Source: CAYRGC01 sp964423795 | Lineage (GTDB): Bacteria; Patescibacteriota; Gracilibacteria; Peribacterales; Peribacteraceae | Reading direction: 5' to 3' | Assembly: GCA_964423795.1 (NCBI GenBank) | Contig: CAYRGC010000026.1 | Coordinates: 1-13,934, forward strand | DNA: 13,934 bases | Shown here: positions 1-5,774 of the stretch, piece after piece | How positions within the stretch are numbered: position 1 is the stretch's first letter | Layout: every line of letters starts with the position of its first letter | Notes under the pieces: generated by a model | Databases searched by the model: none | What the model was told of the DNA's origin: nothing | Seen by the model: only the letters and a program-made list of their open reading frames with translations | Program-made: the position numbers and the translations under genes

Positions 1-2149
1 CGTCGACGTACAGGTAGAAGCGGCGGCGGTCCTTCTGGGGCGTATCGGCACGGGAGAGCGCGGCCATGTTCACCTTGTTCACGAAGATGAGGCCGAGCAG
101 CTGCGCGTTCACGTCGCCGATCTTTCCCTTCGAGAGGTTCACGAGCAGGATCTTCCCCTCGTCCATGATCTGGCGGATGGCGAATGCGCTCTTCGGCTGG
201 CCGATGATGTTACGGATGGTGGTGTTCGTGATGAACGGACCGAACTTCGCGGAGAAGTACGGGATCATCTCTTCCTTCTCCCGGGCCCCGGTCTTCGCGA
301 TTTCGTGCTCCCAGAAGCTCTTCACGACGACGTTCTTGCACTTGCTCACCTTGTAGCGCTGGAACTCCTCGTCCACGAACAGGCGGGGCACGTCGATGAG
401 CGTCGCGCCCTCCTCTTCGTCGTCCATCAGGGTGAGACAGCCGTTACGGAAATAGTGCTGGATACGCGGACCGAAGATCTCGTTGCCGTACATCTTGATG
501 AAGATCTCCATCGCGTCGAGCGAAGCGCGGTCCTTTTCCTCGGAAGTTTTCGCCTCGAGCATGTTGAGACCCATCGGGCGCTCGATATCGGAAGGATCGA
601 ACACGATCACGTCCTTCGCGCGCTCCTTGGGGACGTGGCAGAGAATGTCCTCGATAAGGTCGCCGTGCGGGTCCACGACGCAGAGGCCGGCTCCGCGCGC
701 CACGTCCTGGCGGATCTGCCAGCTCAAGAGCGACGACTTTCCGCAGCCGGACTTACCGATGATGTACTGGTGGCGCGTGCGGTCCCCGTCGAGGAAGTGA
801 ACGTTGCTCTTCTGGGCACGGTAATCGTTGATACCAAGAAGAATACCGTCCGTGGGCGCATTCGGAGGAGGAGGCAGCACTTTATACGTGATCCACTGGA
901 TGAGCGGGATCTTGTTGTAACGGCTGTCGGGGAAGTGGAAGAGACCGGCGAGCTCCTTCTCCACGAGGAGGTTGCGGCGGTGCAGGAAGCCGTTGATGCG
1001 GTGCTTCCACAGCCAGTGGATGAACGGCGCGTTGAGCGCCAGCGGCACGATGTCCAGGAACACCAGGTGGTTAGAGAACCAGTTGCCGTAGATGTCCTTG
1101 AAGACGTTGAAGGCGACTTGGAGGTTATTCGTGATGTCGAGCGCGCGACGCGTCGTCTTGGCCGACGCGAAGACGCGCACGGAGGCATGGAAGCCGCTCA
1201 TGCCCGCCTTCTGGCCCATGCGCTTGTAGAGCTCCTCCTCGGGCTGGATCATGCGCACGAACGAGTCGCCGTGGCTGGCCCCGGGCGCGAAGGTGCTGCC
1301 ATCTGTCCCCGCGGCGATGCCGCCCACGACGGAGATCAGGTCCCCCAGGAGCGGGAGCCTGGCGAGGAGACTGTCGTCCTTGCCCTTGAACTTCATGTTG
1401 GCGTACTTGCGGAGCTTGCGGCTCCACTTGTCCGAGAACGTCGGCGTGAGAATCAGCTGGATGGCCGCGCGCTCGTCCGTCTCGAGCTTACTGAGAACGT
1501 TCGCGAGATCGTTCAGCGGATCATCCTGCATCTCCTCGTAGAAGCGCAGCGGGAAGTAATACGGCTTTTTGAGGATCATGTTGTAGCCTACGAGCTTCGT
1601 GCCCTGCGGCCAGATCTCCGGAGCCTTCTGCACGGACACCTCGGCGTCCGGATAGAAGGCCGTCACCTGCTTCTCGATGATCGAGATGAGACGCGGGTGT
1701 GCGACGATGAAGAAGAGCAGCTCCCCGTGCTCGAGGTAGAGCTCGAAGCTCATCGTGTTGAACCGGAACAGCCAGAAGTGCACGAGCTGCCAGAACGTGA
1801 GGCTCCGCACTTCCCACAGCGCGCGGTACAGCTGCTCCATGATCGCGATCTTTTCCTTGAAATCCTTCTCGGTGCGCTTCTCCTGGTCGATCTTGCTGTC
1901 GCTGCGCGGCAGCAGCACTTTCATCGAGACCAGCCTGCCGCTCATCCACCACGCGTAATAGAAGCGCGTGTTGAACTTCACGTACTTCCACAGGAGCCAC
2001 ACGGTGCTGAGGATCAGCAGGTTCTCGAGCGGATTGCTCCAGAACCAGGTCCAGCAGATCGACCAGAAATCCGCGCGGACAAGCTCGCCGAGCACGAACA
2101 CCGTGACGAGGATGATCGGCCAGAGGAAGATGCGCAGGAAGGTGATCAC
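1..2149 (-). CDS. VirD4/TraD-like type IV secretion coupling ATPase (3' end outside window)
   Basis: A membrane-anchored P-loop ATPase; 716 residues are visible from a GTG start at 2149 and the gene runs off the left edge. Two hydrophobic segments lie near the N-terminus (about residues 3-21 and 41-56). A long middle region precedes the Walker A motif GKSGCGKSS (465-473), soon followed by VVDPHGDL, as in VirD4/TraD/HerA-type DNA-pumping ATPases. The visible part ends in FYLYVD, and the next base is G, consistent with the acidic Walker B sequence DEFQN. Family knowledge: such proteins couple DNA or protein substrates to type IV secretion channels, and CPR genomes carry similar two-TM versions. 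The GTG is chosen because the frame closes at a TGA 33 bases upstream (2180-2182) with no other start between. A promoter-like site lies just upstream. Two large plus-strand ORFs opposite are shadows. Substrate is unknown; a VirB4-like role is the main alternative. Confidence 0.82.
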   Translation of the reverse strand, partial: MITFLRIFLWPIILVTVFVLGELVRADFWSICWTWFWSNPLENLLILSTVWLLWKYVKFNTRFYYAWWMSGRLVSMKVLLPRSDSKIDQEKRTEKDFKEKIAIMEQLYRALWEVRSLTFWQLVHFWLFRFNTMSFELYLEHGELLFFIVAHPRLISIIEKQVTAFYPDAEVSVQKAPEIWPQGTKLVGYNMILKKPYYFPLRFYEEMQDDPLNDLANVLSKLETDERAAIQLILTPTFSDKWSRKLRKYANMKFKGKDDSLLARLPLLGDLISVVGGIAAGTDGSTFAPGASHGDSFVRMIQPEEELYKRMGQKAGMSGFHASVRVFASAKTTRRALDITNNLQVAFNVFKDIYGNWFSNHLVFLDIVPLALNAPFIHWLWKHRINGFLHRRNLLVEKELAGLFHFPDSRYNKIPLIQWITYKVLPPPPNAPTDGILLGINDYRAQKSNVHFLDGDRTRHQYIIGKSGCGKSSLLSWQIRQDVARGAGLCVVDPHGDLIEDILCHVPKERAKDVIVFDPSDIERPMGLNMLEAKTSEEKDRASLDAMEIFIKMYGNEIFGPRIQHYFRNGCLTLMDDEEEGATLIDVPRLFVDEEFQRYKVSKCKNVVVKSFWEHEIAKTGAREKEEMIPYFSAKFGPFITNTTIRNIIGQPKSAFAIRQIMDEGKILLVNLSKGKIGDVNAQLLGLIFVNKVNMAALSRADTPQKDRRRFYLYVD

Positions 2150-2186
2150 GTGTGTCTGAAAACAGAGGATACGCGAATATCAGCTC

Positions 2187-2215
2187 ATTGTAGCAGAAAA
2201 CCCCGCTCTTGAACA
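2187..2215 (-). promoter_or_regulatory. Putative sigma70-type promoter of the VirD4-like gene
   Basis: Read on the minus strand, TACAAT (2187-2192, five of six to the -10 consensus) lies 17 bp downstream of TGTTCA (2210-2215, three of six to the -35). The -10 is 37 bases upstream of the GTG start at 2149, a sensible leader length. The -35 match is weak and overlaps a possible terminator for the upstream gene. Confidence 0.4.
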
Positions 2216-2219
2216 GGGG
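2197..2219 (-). terminator. Possible weak terminator after the RlpA-like gene
   Basis: On the minus strand CCCC, an 11-base loop and GGGG are followed directly by TTTT, about 45 bases after the TGA of the RlpA-like gene. The stem is only four pairs and the T-run is short, so it may be weak or coincidental. Read-through into the VirD4-like gene is possible. Confidence 0.28.
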
Positions 2220-2265
2220 AGCTCACCCGTCCGGCGCCGTGGGAAGCGGCTCCCGATTTTCCTTA

Positions 2266-3354
2266 TCAGGAAGAGCAATTCGCGACCTTCATCTCAAAGT
2301 CCCGCGACAGCCCGTTCTTGCTCGAGACACGGAAGACGTACTGCCCCGTCACGGCGGGCTTGAAACGGTACCGTTCGCCCTTGAGCACCCAATCCTCGAG
2401 CCAGGTGACGTTGCCGTCGGGGTAGCGCACGGAACGGACGACGAACGCCTCGTTGCCGCCGACGGACAACTCCTGTCCGAGCGGGAGCGCGAAGGGAAAT
2501 CCCGGCGCCAGCCTGGCCGTCCGCCCGAGACGCACGGCGTACGGCGATCCGTCGCAGAAGCCGACGAGCGACGCGTCACCGAGCCGGCGGAACCTTGCGT
2601 CGATCTTGCCCTTCGATCGCTCGGCGATCGCCGTGAAGGCGCCGAGGCTCAAATCCATGTCGCGTCCGTCGACGAACGGTCCCCGGTCGTTGATGCGGAC
2701 CACGACCGATTTGCCGTTCTCGAGGTTCGTCACTTCGACGAGGGTGTTGGCCGGAAAGGTGCGGTGCGCGGCCGTCATGGCGTACATGTCGAACGTCTCG
2801 CCGAAGGCCGTCCCCTTGCCGTGGAACTTCTCGGAATAGAGGCTCACTTCGTGCGTCTCGTCGAGGAGGTAGGCGTCTACGAACCGCATGGCCGCGAGCA
2901 AGTCTTCCTCCGTCATCGTGCCGTCCTTGATCGTTTTCGTTCCGTCCTCCCCCGTCGACACGTACCGCCCGAGTCCCACTTTTTCGGCAAGCTCGGGAAC
3001 GTACGTCCAGCCGTCGTCATCGTAGAAATCGTCGTCGCCGGCCGGGTCCATGCTCCTGGTCCTGAAAAGCCACAACAGTCCGGCCAGGTTCGAGAGCGGC
3101 TCGTCGGGACGGAACGTCTCGCTGGTGTCATCGATGATGCCGCGGCCCTTGGCGAACGTGATCTCAAGCTCCCCCGGCGCGCCCTTGGGCAGATCGGAAA
3201 ACGGCGATTCCGACGTACGCGTGGCCGGGCGACGGATGCTGTTCCAGAGCAGCAAAAATCCGTCACGACGGGTGATCGGCGGAGTCGCGGCGGTCACAGC
3301 AAGAGGCGCGAGACCGACCACGAGAAGTGTCAGCATAGCGATGATGCGTTTCAT
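2266..3354 (-). CDS. Secreted SLH-like / RlpA-like double-psi beta-barrel protein
   Basis: A 362-residue exported protein. Residues 1-22 form a signal peptide (MKR, hydrophobic stretch, AVTA). Residues about 26-100 resemble S-layer-homology repeats (FSDLPKG, GIIDD, FRPDEPLSN). Residues about 171-245 are an RlpA-like double-psi beta-barrel: YSEKFHGKGTA, FDMYAMTAAHRTFP, VEVTNLENGKSVVVRINDRGPF. In studied RlpA enzymes a catalytic Asp and His lie eight residues apart; D189 and H197 keep that spacing, and D223 sits in the conserved NDRGPF loop. RlpA cleaves naked glycan strands at the septum or wall. The remaining ~110 residues look beta-rich and end with a wall- or sugar-binding-like segment that I cannot name. 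It lacks the SPOR domain of proteobacterial RlpA, so SLH-like repeats may replace it for wall attachment. It shares orientation with the VirD4-like gene, with a 116-bp gap. Lytic activity is inferred from the domain only. Confidence 0.83.
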   Translation of the reverse strand: MKRIIAMLTLLVVGLAPLAVTAATPPITRRDGFLLLWNSIRRPATRTSESPFSDLPKGAPGELEITFAKGRGIIDDTSETFRPDEPLSNLAGLLWLFRTRSMDPAGDDDFYDDDGWTYVPELAEKVGLGRYVSTGEDGTKTIKDGTMTEEDLLAAMRFVDAYLLDETHEVSLYSEKFHGKGTAFGETFDMYAMTAAHRTFPANTLVEVTNLENGKSVVVRINDRGPFVDGRDMDLSLGAFTAIAERSKGKIDARFRRLGDASLVGFCDGSPYAVRLGRTARLAPGFPFALPLGQELSVGGNEAFVVRSVRYPDGNVTWLEDWVLKGERYRFKPAVTGQYVFRVSSKNGLSRDFEMKVANCSS

Positions 3355-3483
3355 GCGACGATGCTCGCAAACGACAGCTCATTACGCAATGACAAGCATG
3401 CGTTGCATTTTCGATAAACGGCTTGTAAAAGAGCTTTTTAACGAACATTTTTTGTATTCTCTTTTCATTAATTTTTTCTGTTT

Positions 3484-3566
3484 AGCCCTGATTGAAGAGG
3501 AAAATATCGGATTTTATCGTTCTACTTTTTCCTCTAAAATGTGATTTTTTCTCTACAATCAGGGCT
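3484..3566. repeat. 83-bp nested inverted repeat in AT-rich island
   Basis: AGCCCTGATTG (3484-3494) is perfectly complementary to CAATCAGGGCT (3556-3566). After one A/A mismatch the pairing continues for nine more positions (3496-3504 with 3546-3554, one G-T wobble). The same inner arm AGAGGAAAA (3496-3504) also pairs perfectly with TTTTCCTCT (3527-3535), so two alternative inner hairpins are possible. Neither outer arm is followed by a T-run, so it is not an ordinary terminator. It could be the remnant of a small palindromic element or a structured RNA. Confidence 0.6.
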
Positions 3567-3672
3567 CAAAGAACTCTGAGAGCTTCGCTCCATCCGCGAG
3601 CACGAACGAGCGGAATGACCCGCTATTGTTCCTGGTCGTGCATGCGTGCAAGGGTCGCGTAACCGACGGTTC

Positions 3673-3804
3673 TCAGCCTCGGTCCGTCGCTTCCCCGACG
3701 ATCTTCTGAGCTTTCTGATGTGCAAGCACCGAAGTCTGGGTGAGCTCATCGAAGACGCCATTGATCTTCTCCGCGTCACTGCCCCGGAAACAAATGGCCG
3801 ACAT
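3673..3804 (-). other. Possible 43-codon small ORF, divergent from the PycTM-like gene
   Basis: From ATG at 3804 the minus strand reads 43 codons, with an acidic/helical stretch SDAEKINGVFDELTQTSVLA followed by HQKAQKIVGEATDRG and TGA (3673-3675). The same frame stays open for a further 37 codons (ending LADGAKLSEFFEP, TGA), so a longer gene broken by one stop is possible. The opposite strand is also open in the mirrored codon register (GTG 3646 to TGA 3834, overlapping the PycTM-like ATG by ATGA). Third-position G+C does not separate the two strands. No Shine-Dalgarno sequence is present. I do not recognise either product; either or both may be non-coding. Confidence 0.25.
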
Positions 3805-3830
3805 GGGCCCGTGCGCTGTACAGTCAGCTC

Positions 3831-4337
3831 ATGAACGACGATTCCGAGCGTTGGCCAGGCCTTTTCCGCGGTTCCGTCCTCTCGGCGACGATCGCGAAAC
3901 ACGTGAGCTACGTCACGTCGGGCGATTCTCGCGCGCAGGGCCTCATCCTCCTGAATTCGGCGCTGATTCCGCTCGCGCTGAACGGCATGGCGCATCAGGA
4001 ACTCCGGACTGCGGCCACGCTCTGTCTGATCACGGCCCTGGCGACGATCTGTCTCTGCATCTTTTCGCTCTATCCCAAGCGGCTCAAGGGAAAAGAGGAA
4101 GGCGTGAACCTTCTGCATTACGCGGAATTCTGCCGACTCTCAGAACGCGACTATCTCGATCGGATGCGGGCGCTCTGCGAGGAGCCGGGCCGTCTCGCCG
4201 AAGCCGTCGCACGCGACCTCTATCACCTCGGGACGCGCATCGTCGCGCCGAAATTCCTGCTCCTCCGGTTCGCGTACATCGTGTTCCTCCTGGGGCAACT
4301 CACGGCGGCGTTGCTGGCGACGCTGGCGCTACGCTGA
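3831..4337 (+). CDS. PycTM-like (Pycsar effector / DUF5706-type) membrane protein
   Basis: A 168-residue membrane protein. Helices are predicted at about 37-54 and 60-82 (a hairpin ending SLYPKR) and at 142-165 near the C-terminus. The layout and short motifs match the Pycsar-effector domain family: VTSGDSRAQGLILLNSA, LYPKRLKG, NLLHYAEFCRLSERDYLDRM, then LAEAVARDLYHLGTRIVAPK before the last helix. In characterised Pycsar systems PycTM binds a cyclic pyrimidine nucleotide made by the PycC cyclase on phage infection and impairs the membrane. No cyclase gene lies in this window, so a defence role is not shown; related domains also occur alone in genomes. The ATG at 3831 is the first sensible start and has no Shine-Dalgarno. 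Its TGA is one base from the TGA of the convergent peptidase gene, leaving no room for a terminator. Confidence 0.72.
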   Translation: MNDDSERWPGLFRGSVLSATIAKHVSYVTSGDSRAQGLILLNSALIPLALNGMAHQELRTAATLCLITALATICLCIFSLYPKRLKGKEEGVNLLHYAEFCRLSERDYLDRMRALCEEPGRLAEAVARDLYHLGTRIVAPKFLLLRFAYIVFLLGQLTAALLATLALR

Positions 4338-4338
4338 T

Positions 4339-5331
4339 TCAACGGACGTAGACCATGTCTTCGAGCCGCATGCCGAATTTTCCGGGGAAGTACACGCCGG
4401 GCTCCACCGCGAGCACCTCGCCTTTCACGAGCGACATGTCCTTTGCTTTCGACGACAACGTGGGACCCTCGTGCACGTCGAGACCGACTCCATGCCCGAG
4501 CGCGTGGGTGAAGTACTCCTCGATGTCCTCTCGCTTGAGAACGTCACGGGCGATGCGATCAAGCGCGCGCGGACTGGCGCCTGCCTTCGCGGCGCGCATC
4601 GCCGCGTTCATGGCCTCGAGAAGAGTGGCATACACGTTTTTCTGCACGAGCGTGGGAGGAGCCGTGAAGTAGACCTGGCTCATGTCGGCGCAGTACCCGC
4701 CGACGAGCGCGCCGACGTCGATCTGCACGAGATGGCCCTTCTTAAGCAGGCGCGTCGTGGGACGATGATGGGGGCAGGCGGTATGGCTGCCGAAGGCGAC
4801 GATCGGCTCGAACGAGAGGCCGTCCGCCCCGAGCTCGAGCGCCCAGATCGCGAGCTTGCGCGCGAGCTGCTGCTCGGTAAGGGGACGTCGGATGACGGCC
4901 GGCACGCGACGCAAAAGCTCCCGCGTGATGCGATGCGCCCGGCGCAGGCACCGCTCCTCTTCTTCATCCTTCGTTCGGCGGAATTCTTCGATGATGCCGA
5001 TCGATTGAACAAATTTTGTATTCTTAAATCTCTTCTTCCAGCCTGCCTTCCGGAGAACGGTGACCGTGTCCGCCTCATAGGCGCATTCCCCTACCCCCGC
5101 CATGGCCTTTTCGAGGCCCGAAACGTCGCGGACCTTGATGCCGGGATACGCCCTCGAGGCCATCTCGTGGTACCGGGCATCGACGAAGAGCGTCATTTTC
5201 CGCTGTGCGACAAGCAAAACCCCGGCACTGACGGGAAGACCAGTCAGATACCGGATATTCGTGAGGTTCGTGACGAGAAGCGCCGGGGCGGGCGAGCGGT
5301 CGAGAATGGCTCCTGCTGTGCGCGGTCTCAT
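4339..5331 (-). CDS. M24-family metallopeptidase (Xaa-Pro aminopeptidase/dipeptidase type)
   Basis: A 330-residue cytoplasmic peptidase of the pita-bread fold. Residues 1-120 form the creatinase-like N-terminal domain (LLVTNLTNIRYLTG at 18-31; VDARYH at 50-55). The C-terminal domain has the five expected metal ligands: D205 (QIDVGA), D216 (YCADMS), H280 (LGHGVG), E310 (VEPGVY) and E324 (RLEDMV). H287 in DVHEGP is the usual second-shell histidine. Such enzymes release N-terminal residues before proline or split Xaa-Pro dipeptides with two metal ions. The length is slightly short for PepP/PepQ, with only about 17 residues before the first beta strand, but all catalytic positions are kept. The ATG at 5331 is preceded on its strand by TACACT seven bases upstream, which would give a nearly leaderless mRNA. 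It converges on the PycTM-like gene. Confidence 0.9.
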   Translation of the reverse strand: MRPRTAGAILDRSPAPALLVTNLTNIRYLTGLPVSAGVLLVAQRKMTLFVDARYHEMASRAYPGIKVRDVSGLEKAMAGVGECAYEADTVTVLRKAGWKKRFKNTKFVQSIGIIEEFRRTKDEEEERCLRRAHRITRELLRRVPAVIRRPLTEQQLARKLAIWALELGADGLSFEPIVAFGSHTACPHHRPTTRLLKKGHLVQIDVGALVGGYCADMSQVYFTAPPTLVQKNVYATLLEAMNAAMRAAKAGASPRALDRIARDVLKREDIEEYFTHALGHGVGLDVHEGPTLSSKAKDMSLVKGEVLAVEPGVYFPGKFGMRLEDMVYVR

Positions 5332-5338
5332 GGCATCG

Positions 5339-5344
5339 AGTGTA
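5339..5344 (-). promoter_or_regulatory. Candidate -10 element of the M24 peptidase gene
   Basis: On the minus strand TACACT lies seven bases before the ATG at 5331. No good -35 is found 16-18 bp upstream. If used, transcription would begin at or next to the start codon. Confidence 0.3.
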
Positions 5345-5362
5345 GCCGCCGTGCCGTTTTTG

Positions 5363-5371
5363 TGCTATCAT
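5363..5371 (+). promoter_or_regulatory. Candidate extended -10 promoter of the pilin/PKD operon
   Basis: TGCTATCAT fits the extended -10 pattern TGnTATAAT with one mismatch. It ends 22 bases before the pilin ATG at 5394. The -35 region is poor, as is common for extended -10 promoters. Downstream, GGGGA (5374-5378) can pair with TCCCC (5389-5393) directly before the ATG, a five-pair hairpin that could occlude the start. No Shine-Dalgarno is present. Confidence 0.45.
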
Positions 5372-5393
5372 ACGGGGACACACCCATATCCCC

Positions 5394-5774
5394 ATGACCA
5401 TCCGTTCCCTCCGTCGTTCCCTGACCTTTTCCCTCCTTCCGCTCGCGATGGTCGCCGACCGCGTGTGCGCGTCGGTCTTTACCGGGGGCGGACTTCAATC
5501 AGGGGTCGGCGCGGCGTCCGAAATCTCGGGAACAAGCCACGTGACGCTCCGCGAAGCCATCCTGAACTTGATGTATAAGGTCCTCGGCTATCTCGCGCTT
5601 CTCGCCGTGTTCATGATCGTCATGGGCGGCGCGTACCTCATCGTCAGCGGCGGATCCGACGAGATCAAGGAGAAGGTGAAGAAGATCGTCCTCTACGTGT
5701 GCATCGGCCTGATCATCGTACTCCTGGCGCGCGTGATCGTCGGCTTCATTACCCAGGGCCTCGTTCTCGGATGA
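5394..5774 (+). CDS. VirB2/TrbC-like type IV secretion pilin
   Basis: A 126-residue small membrane protein. It has a basic N-terminus and a hydrophobic signal-like segment to about residue 27 (CASVF), a short polar region rich in Gly/Ser, then two hydrophobic helices (about 60-83 and 96-120). These are joined by SGGSDEIKEKVKKIV. This is the architecture of VirB2/TrbC-type pilins: a signal followed by two helices with a short charged loop. This loop type is familiar from CPR pilin-like genes. The product would be processed and assembled into a pilus or channel in the envelope. The gene begins 62 bp from the divergent M24 gene, and its TGA overlaps the next gene's ATG in ATGA, showing translational coupling. 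Sequence identity among such pilins is low, so the call rests on architecture and context. Confidence 0.7.
   Translation: MTIRSLRRSLTFSLLPLAMVADRVCASVFTGGGLQSGVGAASEISGTSHVTLREAILNLMYKVLGYLALLAVFMIVMGGAYLIVSGGSDEIKEKVKKIVLYVCIGLIIVLLARVIVGFITQGLVLG

Larger units (their letters stand above)
3355..3830. other. Intergenic region with AT-rich core and structured repeat
   Basis: This 476-bp spacer separates the divergent RlpA-like and PycTM-like genes. Its core (3421-3540) has 34 G/C of 120 bases, about 28%, against a GC-rich surrounding. It contains the inverted repeat listed separately. The right part (about 3567-3830) returns to normal composition and holds only short ORFs of doubtful value. 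An 8-bp palindrome CTGTACAG (3816-3823) lies just before the PycTM-like start and could be an operator. I see no convincing sigma70 promoter for the RlpA-like gene here; TTGTCA resembling a -35 lies about 40 bases upstream without a good -10. Confidence 0.6.

Noticed and set aside
305..2212. 635-codon plus-strand ORF opposite the VirD4-like gene
   Set aside because: Its translation is low-complexity and rich in Arg, Glu, Val and His, while the minus strand gives Walker A and TM segments; it is a GC-rich antisense shadow.
3484..3566. Integron attC site or rho-independent terminator
   Set aside because: The arms lack the RYYYAAC/GTTRRRY boxes, and no T-run follows either arm.
3568..3675. UGA recoded as glycine, joining the small ORF across TGA
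   Set aside because: Well-supported genes here (hisS, gyrB, RlpA-like, M24) end in TGA at their family-typical ends, so UGA is a stop.
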